From assembly GCF_052056915.1 (NCBI RefSeq), contig NZ_CP195119.1:1054001-1118000 (forward strand): a stretch of 64,000 nt of DNA, written 5' to 3'. Of the stretch, positions 27,446 to 35,393 are shown piece by piece (the stretch's first letter is position 1; each line of letters opens with the position of its first letter). The DNA comes from MTP4 sp052056915 (lineage in GTDB: Archaea > Halobacteriota > Methanosarcinia > Methanosarcinales > Methanosarcinaceae). Both the position numbers and the translations under genes were made by a program. The notes under the pieces were generated by a model that was given only the letters and a program-made list of their open reading frames with translations, was not told the origin of the DNA and made no database searches.

Positions 27446-27471
27446 AAATTGCAGTCGAAAGCCTGCAATTT
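27446..27471 (+). promoter_or_regulatory. Hairpin in the pdxS leader
   Basis: A perfect 9-bp stem aaattgcag/ctgcaattt with an 8-nt loop, about 120 bp upstream of pdxS. It could be a leader structure or an operator-like palindrome. The 27172-27591 gap is otherwise AT-rich, with several similar atatacc tracts. Confidence 0.35.
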
Positions 27472-27591
27472 CCAGGATATACCAGATAAAATATACCTGA
27501 AGATAAATATACCGAAGATATATACCTGATAGCTTTTCCACCAGTAGAATGAATTTTATTGTTAATATTAAAACCCAAGAGGATGACATTC

Positions 27592-28488
27592 ATGGACTTT
27601 GAAAAATTGAGACACGGGACCGAACTTATCAAAAGGGGCTTTGCTAAGATGCAGAAGGGAGGTGTGATCATGGACGTAACGACCCCCGAGCAGGCCAGGA
27701 TCGCAGAAGAAGCAGGCGCAGTTGCTGTCATGGCTCTGCAGGCAGTCCCCGCCGACATCAGGAAAGAAGGCGGCGTTGCCAGGATGGCAGACCCCGAAAT
27801 CATCCAGCAGATCATCGATACCGTCACAATCCCCGTTATGGCAAAAGCCAGGATCGGCCACTTCGTGGAAGCCGGAATCCTTGAAGCGCTTGGCGTGGAC
27901 ATGGTAGATGAGTCCGAAGTCCTGACCCCTGCCGACCCCTACTTCCACATCGACAAGACCGACTTCACCGTACCCTTCGTCTGCGGAGCCAGGAACCTCG
28001 GAGAAGCCCTTCGGAGAGTCAACGAAGGCGCAGCAATGATCCGGACCAAAGGAGAAGCCGGAACAGGAGACGTCAGCCAGGCTGTCAAGCACATGAAACA
28101 GATCCAGGGCGAAATCCGGGAACTTGCCGGAAAGACCAAGGAAGAACTGATCATGGTCGCAAGGGATATCGAAGCCCCTATCGAACTCGTGCTCGAAACC
28201 GCTCAGATGCAGCGTCTCCCTGTCGTTAACTTTGCAGCCGGCGGAGTTGCAACCCCTGCCGACGCAGCCCTCATGATGCGCCTTGGCGCCGACGGTGTCT
28301 TTGTAGGCTCAGGAATCTTCAAAGCCGAAAACCCGGAAAAGATGGCAAAAGCCGTAGTCGAAGCCGTCAACAACTACGACGACCCCGCAAAGCTCGCCGA
28401 AATCTCCAAGGGCATCGGCAGTGGCATGAAAGGCATCAGCGTCGACACGATCCCCAGGGAAGAAGCCCTTCAGGAACGCGGCTGGTAA
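27592..28488 (+). CDS. pdxS: Pyridoxal 5'-phosphate synthase subunit PdxS
   Basis: TIM-barrel synthase subunit that makes PLP from ribose 5-phosphate, glyceraldehyde 3-phosphate and ammonia from PdxT. About 298 residues. Motifs: KRGFAKMQKGGVIMDVTTPE, IPVMAKARIGHFVEA (Schiff-base lysine region), VCGARNLGEALRR, and the phosphate site NFAAGGVATPADAALMM with GADGVFVGSGIF. The open frame extends 11 codons upstream, but ATG 27592 (MDFEKLRHG) has AAGAGGATG about 9 nt upstream and matches the family N-terminus. pdxT follows after 178 bp, separated by a hairpin. Confidence 0.96.
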   Translation: MDFEKLRHGTELIKRGFAKMQKGGVIMDVTTPEQARIAEEAGAVAVMALQAVPADIRKEGGVARMADPEIIQQIIDTVTIPVMAKARIGHFVEAGILEALGVDMVDESEVLTPADPYFHIDKTDFTVPFVCGARNLGEALRRVNEGAAMIRTKGEAGTGDVSQAVKHMKQIQGEIRELAGKTKEELIMVARDIEAPIELVLETAQMQRLPVVNFAAGGVATPADAALMMRLGADGVFVGSGIFKAENPEKMAKAVVEAVNNYDDPAKLAEISKGIGSGMKGISVDTIPREEALQERGW

Positions 28489-28501
28489 CCACGCCAGATC
28501 A

Positions 28502-28560
28502 GCGCTTCTGGAGCGCGCGCCCTTTTCGCTTCGCTCAAGAGGGCTAAAATTTTAATTTTT
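28502..28560 (+). terminator. Double hairpin terminator after pdxS
   Basis: Two stems: gcgct-tct-ggagcgc (28502-28516) and gcccttttcg...aagagggc (28519-28544), then a T-rich tract. The second stem resembles the first stem of the hairpin cassettes at 16516 and 18657, read on the other strand. It may reduce read-through into pdxT. Confidence 0.65.
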
Positions 28561-28666
28561 TTAAAAATGGGTTATTTCTTGCAGGTTTGTAAGAAAAAAT
28601 TATTAAATTTTTTTATAATTTTTGATCCAACAATAAGGAATTAATTTTCACAAAATGGTGTTTTCA

Positions 28667-29278
28667 ATGAAGATCGGTGTTATTGCGATCCAGGGAGCAG
28701 TTTCCGAACACGTTGATGCTTTGAAAAGAGCCCTTTCCGAAAGGGGTGAGTACGCTGAAGTTGTTGCGATCAAGCACAAAGGCGTCGTCCCGGAGTGCAG
28801 CGGGATTGTGATCCCGGGAGGGGAAAGTACGACACTCTGCCGGCTGCTTGCTCGTGAGGGGATTGCAGAGGAAATGAAAGAAGCGGCTGCAAAGGGAGTT
28901 CCGATCCTCGGGACCTGTGCAGGTTTGATCGTGCTTGCAAAAGAAGGGGACGAACAGGTGGAAAAGACCAGCCAGGAACTGCTCGGCGTCATGGACACTA
29001 AGGTAAACAGGAACGCTTTTGGAAGGCAGAGGGAGTCTTTTGAAGCGGAGCTTGATGTTGATATTCTCGATTCTCCCTATAGTGGCATTTTCATCCGGGC
29101 TCCGGCAATCGTAAGCTGCGAGCCGGACGTGAAAGTGCTTTCCAGGCTTAACGGCTTTATAATTGCGGCAGAGCAGGAGAATGTAATGGCACTTTCGTTC
29201 CACCCGGAATTGACCGACGATATGCGCATTCACCAGTACTTCCTGGACAAGGTCTTCAGATATATCCGGCCGAACTAA
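28667..29278 (+). CDS. pdxT: Pyridoxal 5'-phosphate synthase glutaminase subunit PdxT
   Basis: Class I glutamine amidotransferase that supplies ammonia to PdxS. 203 residues from ATG 28667 (MKIGVIAIQGAVSEH), the usual family start; an in-frame ATG four codons earlier (28655) is possible. The triad is visible: nucleophile in ILGTCAGLIVLA, and His and Glu in ALSFHPELTDD. The substrate loop is VIPGGESTTLCRL. Length and motifs are intact. Confidence 0.95.
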   Translation: MKIGVIAIQGAVSEHVDALKRALSERGEYAEVVAIKHKGVVPECSGIVIPGGESTTLCRLLAREGIAEEMKEAAAKGVPILGTCAGLIVLAKEGDEQVEKTSQELLGVMDTKVNRNAFGRQRESFEAELDVDILDSPYSGIFIRAPAIVSCEPDVKVLSRLNGFIIAAEQENVMALSFHPELTDDMRIHQYFLDKVFRYIRPN

Positions 29279-29341
29279 AACCCAGAGAATTAAAATTTAC
29301 CGAACTATTCTCCCGAAAGTAAATATTTGTACTTAAATTAA

Positions 29342-29418
29342 AACCACGGAAGACACGGAAAGCACGGAAGGATTGTGCCTTATTTCTTTATTCCGTGTAT
29401 TTAGTGCTTTCGGTGGTT
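29342..29418. repeat. Imperfect long inverted repeat
   Basis: A 28-bp left arm beginning aaccacggaagacacggaaa and a right arm ending ctttcggtggtt pair at 21 of 28 positions around a ~21-bp centre, with internal cacggaa repeats. It could be a small MITE-like element or a structured 3' region of pdxT. Confidence 0.6.
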
Positions 29419-29453
29419 AAACTTTCACTTTCACTTAAGATGGGGGAAGGGAT

Positions 29454-29600
29454 TTAGGGCCTTGAAAATGAAACCCCTTTCTGCTGCCATTTCTCTATTT
29501 TAATCGGATGAATACCTGCCAGGTCATGGAAACATGCCATCTGATCCAGAGCCAGTTCTTCAGTTTTAAGATAAAAAGTACCCTGGCAACCGTTTTTCAA
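29454..29600 (-). CDS. Possible 48-residue protein or gene remnant
   Basis: An open frame on the minus strand from TTG 29600 to TAA 29454 in the 818-bp pdxT-flavoprotein gap. It reads KNGCQGTFYLKTEELALDQ then MACFHDLAGIHPIKIEKWQQ, a coding-like mix of charged and hydrophobic residues. No ribosome binding site or ATG start is clear. It could be the end of a decayed gene. Confidence 0.25.
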   Translation of the reverse strand: MKNGCQGTFYLKTEELALDQMACFHDLAGIHPIKIEKWQQKGVSFSRP

Positions 29601-29622
29601 TTAGATTGAATGGAGAGTGCCT

Positions 29623-29641
29623 CCGCCAGCTTGCCTGGCGG
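29623..29641. terminator. Perfect 7-bp hairpin
   Basis: ccgccag-cttgc-ctggcgg in the non-coding gap upstream of the flavoprotein gene. Its function is unclear; there is no clear T-run. Confidence 0.35.
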
Positions 29642-29776
29642 CCCTCACAAAAAGATGTGAAAAAGAGATTAGAAAAAATTATTCCTCAGGTTGTATTACT
29701 TCTGTTTTATTAGCCTCAACGCCGATTTAGCGTGGTTTTACTTATGATTCTCTTTTATTTTCTGATGTGTTTTGCT

Positions 29777-29810
29777 GGGTTCTCGGGGTTCTCGGGGTTC
29801 TCGGGGTTCT
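29777..29810. repeat. 9-bp tandem repeat
   Basis: ggggttctc repeated three and a half times. It forces a GFS-repeat open frame (29732-29971) that lacks other coding support. Confidence 0.7.
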
Positions 29811-29845
29811 GCTATTGTTTTTTACCATTATTCATTCTGAAAAAG

Positions 29846-29866
29846 CCGGAAGCCTTTGGCTTCCGG
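29846..29866. terminator. Perfect 9-bp hairpin
   Basis: ccggaagcc-ttt-ggcttccgg in the gap before the flavoprotein gene. On the minus strand it is followed by ttttcag. It could be an intrinsic terminator or a remnant of a repeat. Confidence 0.4.
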
Positions 29867-30096
29867 GGACAAAAAAGACACGATAAGGCTAGTTCCGGTT
29901 GTATGGGGGTTGTAACTAAAATCTATAGTCAGCCATTTTTATTCTTTTTATCAAAAACAGCAATTGAATAATACAGAATTACCGAATTATCTCCCCCACC
30001 TACTGCACCACTACTTCACCATATTTTTCACACCTGAATATTTATATCCAGAGCTTGAGTATATTAGTAAAAAAATATTCTACGCAGGTGAAGAGT

Positions 30097-30504
30097 ATGG
30101 TAAAACTGACAGCAGAAATGAAAGAAGCTTTCGCAGGAATGAGAATTTTCCCCTTTGCAACCGCCTCAAAAGACGGGGAACCGAATGTCATACCGATCGG
30201 CTTTTGCAAGCTCCAGGAAGACGACGAGACCATCTGGATTGCAGACAACTATTTCTACAAGACCCGCAAGAACCTCGACGAAAACCCGAGGGGAGCAATC
30301 TATCTATGGGGACCTGAAATTAAGGGCTGCTACCAGATCAAAGGAGACTTCGAGATCAAGACCGAAGGCGAAGAATACGAGAAGATGTACAAAATGGTCA
30401 AGTCCATGGGAGACAGGTTCCCGGCAAAAGCCCTTGCCGTCATGAAGATCACGGAAGTTTACCAGTGCAAGTCAGGGGATGAAGCAGGAACGCAGCTTCT
30501 CTGA
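30097..30504 (+). CDS. Pyridoxamine 5'-phosphate oxidase family flavoprotein
   Basis: 135 residues from ATG 30097 (MVKLTAEMKEAF), with AGGTGAAG 5-12 nt upstream. The FMN-binding split-barrel pattern is seen in PFATASKDGEPNVIPIGF, TIWIADNYFYKTRKNLDENP and GCYQIKGDFEI. Such small proteins bind FMN or F420 and act as oxidoreductases; the substrate is unknown. The open frame reaches 14 codons upstream, but the inner start has the better ribosome binding site. Confidence 0.88.
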   Translation: MVKLTAEMKEAFAGMRIFPFATASKDGEPNVIPIGFCKLQEDDETIWIADNYFYKTRKNLDENPRGAIYLWGPEIKGCYQIKGDFEIKTEGEEYEKMYKMVKSMGDRFPAKALAVMKITEVYQCKSGDEAGTQLL

Positions 30505-30550
30505 TTTCCCTCAGAGCCAAGTTATAAAATTTACGATTTTATCTGACCCG

Positions 30551-30570
30551 GAGGACGAAAAAACGTCCTC
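30551..30570 (+). terminator. Hairpin terminator after flavoprotein gene
   Basis: gaggacg-aaaaaa-cgtcctc, 47 bp after the stop, followed by a pyrimidine tract ending in cttttttg. Confidence 0.6.
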
Positions 30571-30703
30571 ACAATCTCTCCTTTTTTGAAAAAAATGTTC
30601 CTGACAAAGGAACTCCATTCCTTTTTTCCGACAATCCAGTATATTTCATGAAAAATTTTTGAAATAATTAATGGGGCTGACAGTTTGATACTTTGGAGAG
30701 AAA

Positions 30704-30710
30704 CTATATA
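30704..30710 (+). promoter_or_regulatory. Candidate TATA box of the membrane regulator gene
   Basis: ctatata, 33-39 nt upstream of the GTG start at 30743, the expected place for an archaeal TATA element with a short leader. Confidence 0.4.
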
Positions 30711-30742
30711 TGCCCGGATTCTAACCTCTAATTGGTGACAAT

Positions 30743-31501
30743 GTGAAAATGTTGCACTGCATTAATTACAGGAAACTCTGTCTCCTTTGCTTTCTCTCTT
30801 TATTTTTAATATTGACAGCTGAGGCTACGGAATATATTGTAAGCCCAGCACCTGGTGATGAATTTGGAGTATCCAGGGCAGGAGAAGAAGTAACATTAGC
30901 CAGGGACTTTACAGTCTACTGGCAGTTCCTGCTCTGGCTGGCCCTGGTGCAAATCTCCTCCATGCTTGACCTTTTATTTCCAACAAAAATTATTTTCGCA
31001 ATAGCCGGATACCGGGTGGTGGACCATTCAAACGCTCTTGGGAACCTGAAAAGAAAAGACATATACACCTTTATCAAAGCCAGACCCGGGGCCTATGTAA
31101 GCGAAATTGCAAATAATATGGGCCTGACCAGGGGGACTCTGCGCCACCACCTAAAAATTCTCGAAATGGAAAACATGATCGAAGCCCAGTGTTATTGCGG
31201 AAAAGTCCGATATTTCCAGAATAATTCCACATACGATGAAAAAGAGAAACAGGTTATTTCAGCTTTTCAAAATGAGATGACACGAAAGATACTTTCGAAT
31301 ATATTAAAGGAAGAATGCAACACCAACATGGACCTTGCCCGAACAATCGGAATTTCCAGAAGTACAATTTCCTGGCATATGAAGCAATTAAAGGAGTTAG
31401 ACATTATTGAAGAAAATAAGGAGGGAAAGAATACGATATACAGTATAAATCCTGTTTATCTGAATACGATCGAAAAAACGTACGTGAGATTTTTTGAATA
31501 A
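30743..31501 (+). CDS. Membrane-anchored winged-helix transcription regulator
   Basis: 252 residues. An N-terminal signal-like helix LCLLCFLSLFLILT is followed by a short external segment and a second transmembrane helix (YWQFLLWLALVQISSML). Two winged-helix domains follow: KRKDIYTFIKARPGAYVSEI with GLTRGTLRHHLKILE, and NMDLARTIGISRSTISWHMKQLKELDII. Tandem ArsR/MarR-like helices on a membrane anchor suggest a one-component sensor of envelope or outside signals. The start is GTG 30743 after TTGGTGA. It is convergent with two exported-protein genes (31610, 32248). Confidence 0.85.
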   Translation: MKMLHCINYRKLCLLCFLSLFLILTAEATEYIVSPAPGDEFGVSRAGEEVTLARDFTVYWQFLLWLALVQISSMLDLLFPTKIIFAIAGYRVVDHSNALGNLKRKDIYTFIKARPGAYVSEIANNMGLTRGTLRHHLKILEMENMIEAQCYCGKVRYFQNNSTYDEKEKQVISAFQNEMTRKILSNILKEECNTNMDLARTIGISRSTISWHMKQLKELDIIEENKEGKNTIYSINPVYLNTIEKTYVRFFE

Positions 31502-31609
31502 TCTACTTTTTTGCTTAAACTATTGTTCCTCCGGAATTTACATTCCGACACCTTCCACAAAACAGGACACAAATTCAGTAGTTCACTAAAAACTTCTGCT
31601 CCACTTTTC

Positions 31610-32194
31610 TCATTGTCCGTTCCAGACCTGAACCACTTCCCCTGTGTCCATGTCAATCAGCGCGGATACCGAATAATCCAGCCATGTCACACTTATCAGG
31701 GTCTTTCCGGAATAGAACTTTTCCGAGGTCTCAGGTAGGATCCGTTTTACGGATGAAACAGCGTATGCATTCGTATCGGTACTCAAAGCGTTTGCGATAC
31801 CTTCATTTTGCATAGCAACGCCAATAGCTTCGGTCCGGACAGATTCGGGAATGGCTTCAAGGAGATATCCGACCTGTATCAGGTCACCGTCACGGTATGT
31901 GAAGTCATAAAGGTCAGGATACCTGGAAGCCGAGGACTCAGCGATCGTGTGTATGCGGAGTTTATCATTTTCTCTCGATGCGCTAAGCGTAACGTTATCA
32001 TATTCCATACCAGGGTAGGGACTTATTTGCTGTTTGAGCTTTGTCTCGATCATGGCACTTTCTGCCGGGGGTGTGCCCACCCATGTAATCGCATAGTTAG
32101 AGGACGAGTTTTCAGAGTCGTTGATGCATACAACACCGGCTATGAGGAACATTACGACCAATGCAGCCGTGAACAACTTTGATAGATGGTCCAT
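31610..32194 (-). CDS. Exported or membrane-anchored protein, unknown function
   Basis: 194 residues. An N-terminal helix KLFTAALVVMFLIAGVVC serves as a signal or anchor; the Cys does not fit a strict lipobox. The rest is a soluble alpha/beta domain ending TWLDYSVSALIDMDTGEVVQVW, which resembles a PepSY-like strand pattern. It starts 53 bp after the stop of the 445-residue exported protein and is probably co-transcribed with it. Confidence 0.65.
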   Translation of the reverse strand: MDHLSKLFTAALVVMFLIAGVVCINDSENSSSNYAITWVGTPPAESAMIETKLKQQISPYPGMEYDNVTLSASRENDKLRIHTIAESSASRYPDLYDFTYRDGDLIQVGYLLEAIPESVRTEAIGVAMQNEGIANALSTDTNAYAVSSVKRILPETSEKFYSGKTLISVTWLDYSVSALIDMDTGEVVQVWNGQ

Positions 32195-32247
32195 AAATAT
32201 CTCCTGAAAAAGAAAGGCAGGGCGTTACTCCGCCCGTACCCGCGTGT

Positions 32248-33585
32248 TCATTCAACAGCCCCGATCGTAATTAAATAAGTAAACTGTTGCGTATTTGTCG
32301 GAAGTATGCCGAGAGTCCAGTCTCCGATGGCACCTGGTGCCTCATAAGTCTCCGTGTAGACCTCGACAGCATCTCGATAGATCCCTGCTCCGTCCACTTC
32401 CCAGGGAGGAAAGTCAGATGCTCCAAGACTGACAGTACCACTGTAGGTTGTTTTAACCAGATTCAGTTCGACCTTACCTGATTCACCTTCAAGTGCCAGG
32501 TCAAAGGATGCCTCATCTTTCTCGTCCTGACTGCCTGCACCCATCCACATACCATAATTGTGGTCATTGGATGACACTTCAATGGTAATGGGACCTTCGG
32601 TCCTGGTAGTGAAAGCCTTTGTGTAAGGTCCGCTGGGCTGGGTCCACACCTCGAAATCCATCTGGATTTGACCTTCCCATTCACGTATGGACGGATCATC
32701 AATGTTCAGGTCAATGGCTCCGTTATATCTGCCTTTTGCATCATCGGGAACTTCAAGATGCACCCTGACAACAGCTGTTTCACCTGCTTTTACGATGGAA
32801 GGGGCGGTAATGGTGATTGCATCATCATCAAATGCAGGATCCATCGTGCCATACGGACCATAATGATACCGTTGGTTTTCGTCACTTATTTTCGGATCGA
32901 TAGCAATATCCCTGTCAGCTACGTTCTTGAGCTTGATTTCATAGTCATGTTCATCCCCTGCCCTGACACGGTCCCTGAGATATGACGTCTGGATCTGGAT
33001 ATTCGGAGGGGTCCAGACATCGACAAAAAGATTCATGGTATTGATATACTGGGGATAGGGGGTTGGATAGGGGGTTTGCATTACATCATCAGTGAATGCG
33101 ATCTCGGCGCCATAGTTCCCGATATCAGCATCTTCCGGAATATTCACCTCAATAGTAAATTCCTGCTTTTCCTCCGGTTCGAGGTCTTTGCCGGCAGGTG
33201 TTACGGTGACCCAGCTTTCTTCAAAGATATTCTCCATGTACGGGGACGGCACAACCCGGGGTTCCAATGTAATGGTTTTATTATCCCTGTTTGTGACAGT
33301 TACAGTAATTTTGTCACTGCTGCCAGGTTTCAACTGGGTGCTTGAATGACGTGGGTTGATCTGGAGTTTTGCAAAATCCACATCCTGATTGAAACCGGAA
33401 TCCGAGCTCGCTGTTACCACCTCATCAATCATGACCATATCTGAGGCTGGAGCTGAATGCACTTCAACTCCCGTTGCACTAACGGCGGGCATGAATGCTA
33501 TGCTCACAAGCATCATTGCAACAATTAGCTCTCCTATTCGTATTCTTCTGCTTTCCATCATTCTTAATTTTCTCCATTTCTTCAT
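32248..33585 (-). CDS. Exported multi-Ig-like domain protein
   Basis: 445 residues. A basic N-terminus with a signal peptide (IGELIVAMMLVSIAFMPAVSA) precedes beta-rich repeats of the NEW3/CARDB kind: LKPGSSDKITVTVTNRDNKT, then LEPEEKQEFTIEVNIPEDADIG, and VKAGETAVVRVHLEVPDDAKG. A PYPTPYPQY spacer lies mid-protein. There is no C-terminal anchor, so it should be secreted or bound to the surface. Inner Met codons (residues 9 and 10) are alternative starts. It probably forms an operon with the 194-residue gene downstream. Confidence 0.7.
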   Translation of the reverse strand: MKKWRKLRMMESRRIRIGELIVAMMLVSIAFMPAVSATGVEVHSAPASDMVMIDEVVTASSDSGFNQDVDFAKLQINPRHSSTQLKPGSSDKITVTVTNRDNKTITLEPRVVPSPYMENIFEESWVTVTPAGKDLEPEEKQEFTIEVNIPEDADIGNYGAEIAFTDDVMQTPYPTPYPQYINTMNLFVDVWTPPNIQIQTSYLRDRVRAGDEHDYEIKLKNVADRDIAIDPKISDENQRYHYGPYGTMDPAFDDDAITITAPSIVKAGETAVVRVHLEVPDDAKGRYNGAIDLNIDDPSIREWEGQIQMDFEVWTQPSGPYTKAFTTRTEGPITIEVSSNDHNYGMWMGAGSQDEKDEASFDLALEGESGKVELNLVKTTYSGTVSLGASDFPPWEVDGAGIYRDAVEVYTETYEAPGAIGDWTLGILPTNTQQFTYLITIGAVE

Positions 33586-33970
33586 ATTTTTCCCACAGGG
33601 CTCCCAAAAGCAAAGCCAGCGAACATAAATTAAATTTTAAGCTAAAGTCGACACGGTTTTGCCTTAAGGTAAATACTCAGATGATTCATATTTTCACATC
33701 TATATATAATTTCTATCCAATCCATCAAACTGTTTGTCAAGGAAAGTAATACTACAGAAAAATACACCCACAAATCAACCTTCTTTTTGATAGTTTGATG
33801 ATTTGGCCAGAAAACATATAAAGGGTTGGTGAAAAATAGTTTATTGAGTTCAAAAGTACTTTCCGGGAAAAATTTGAACTTCATACCCAAAGACATGGTT
33901 ATGTTAATTTTACGAAGACTTACGCTTGCCTGATTCTGCCTCTGGATTAAAGAAAAGAGGTAAAGAAGAA
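33586..33970. other. Divergent AT-rich intergenic region
   Basis: 385 bp between divergent exported-protein genes. It is AT-rich, has no hairpin or repeat of note, and presumably holds both promoters. Confidence 0.4.
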
Positions 33971-35098
33971 ATGAATGCAAAACTAAGAACTGCAAAATTG
34001 GGAATTGCCGTATTGCTGGTTATGTGCACCTTTACCGGCATGGCTGTGGCTAATACTGGAGATGCAGTGGAATCAGACCTGGGAAACAATGAAACTCCTT
34101 ATGAGTACAATGCTGAAAACTTTATAATTTTGACTAAGGGTAAAAGTCTCTGTGCTGAAAATATTGTGGAACAAAGAAAAGCACTTATAGATACGTTCCT
34201 GGTGCACTCCGGAGATAAAATACCTTCCAGATATGTAAGTGTAACCGAGGATTTTAAAATCTCAAATGATACCAAGCTGGTAGCTTACGGATTTAAGATT
34301 CTGCCTGATGGGGAGATAAAGGAGTATAGGGGATATTGCAGTAAGGATTTAGAGGGATACGGGGACGCAATTTCAAAAGCAAACAAGTGGTTTAGTACCA
34401 TAGACACCGAACCTGCCACCTTGAATCAAGAAACTTCTAATGTATGTGAGGTTCTGCTGGGTAATGACTGGCATGGCTGGAGTCGGATAAATACGTGCAC
34501 CGACGATTATACATATTCACCCTATGGGAATTACAATACGACTACCGAATGGTTCTGGGATGCTGGAGAAACAAATAGTGAAAAAGATTATTTCATGCTG
34601 AGAAGTAAATTTAGCATGATGCCAGGTCATCAGCAGTACAATAATTATTGGTTAAATTACTACGGTTACATAACTCATAATTGGAATTACTGTGACTATC
34701 CGGGTACCCGTGAGATGTTTGATGCTGTACCATATGACGGACGTGGCAAAACTACAATTAGCGTAACCTTGTCACGTAAAACGGTCTTTTCGATGTGGTC
34801 AATAATAATCCCGGACTATAGTATGAATGACAAGAGTGATTATATCCAGGATAAGGGCAAATGGGAAATAAATATCAATCCTCTTTCCGAAAATTGTGGA
34901 GGAAGTAATTTTACGGTCTGGACAGGTTCTTTCATGCACTGTTCACAAGACGAAGCGAGAAGTGGAGAGCGGTTAGGACTTACCTGCTTTGAAGCCAAAC
35001 CAATGTGGGTTCAAATAGATCCGTTTAATGCATATACTCCGGGATTCCATGGCAATTCAAATTGTGTCCGGTGGACAGGCTCAGAGTATGATGAGTAA
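33971..35098 (+). CDS. Secreted protein, unknown family
   Basis: 375 residues from ATG 33971 (MNAKLRTAKLGIAVLL), with AGAGGT about 10 nt upstream; the open frame extends 15 codons further. The signal peptide ends near AVAN. The mature part is rich in Trp, Tyr, Asn and Cys (for example NDWHGWSRINTCTDDY and YNNYWLNYYGYITHNWNY). It looks like a disulfide-containing extracellular beta domain. No catalytic motif or anchor was recognised. It is a single gene with AT-rich flanks. Confidence 0.65.
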   Translation: MNAKLRTAKLGIAVLLVMCTFTGMAVANTGDAVESDLGNNETPYEYNAENFIILTKGKSLCAENIVEQRKALIDTFLVHSGDKIPSRYVSVTEDFKISNDTKLVAYGFKILPDGEIKEYRGYCSKDLEGYGDAISKANKWFSTIDTEPATLNQETSNVCEVLLGNDWHGWSRINTCTDDYTYSPYGNYNTTTEWFWDAGETNSEKDYFMLRSKFSMMPGHQQYNNYWLNYYGYITHNWNYCDYPGTREMFDAVPYDGRGKTTISVTLSRKTVFSMWSIIIPDYSMNDKSDYIQDKGKWEININPLSENCGGSNFTVWTGSFMHCSQDEARSGERLGLTCFEAKPMWVQIDPFNAYTPGFHGNSNCVRWTGSEYDE

Positions 35099-35393
35099 GG
35101 TTGTTCATATGTATTTTTGGATGTAATTTCCCTTCTAATTTTTTATTTTCCTAAGGAAGCCAGAATACCATACCTCCATCGTTTATTTTCCTAAAAGTTG
35201 AACTTTCAGAGTGTACGAATGAAATAATAGCAAAATAAAATACCTGTGAAAAGTGGCTTGAAAAATGTTAAGCGCAGCCTAATATAAGATAGTGAATATA
35301 ATAATGAATGGGATAATCAGGGACTATAAGGGTCGGCTGAAATCCCGGAAAGCATCACTCAATGAGGGGAGAGTGAGCCGGGGGTGAGCATTT

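Noticed and set aside
29732..29971. 79-codon frame with GFSGFSGFSGF
   Set aside because: The frame is kept open by a 9-bp microsatellite and contains a perfect hairpin; no ribosome binding site.
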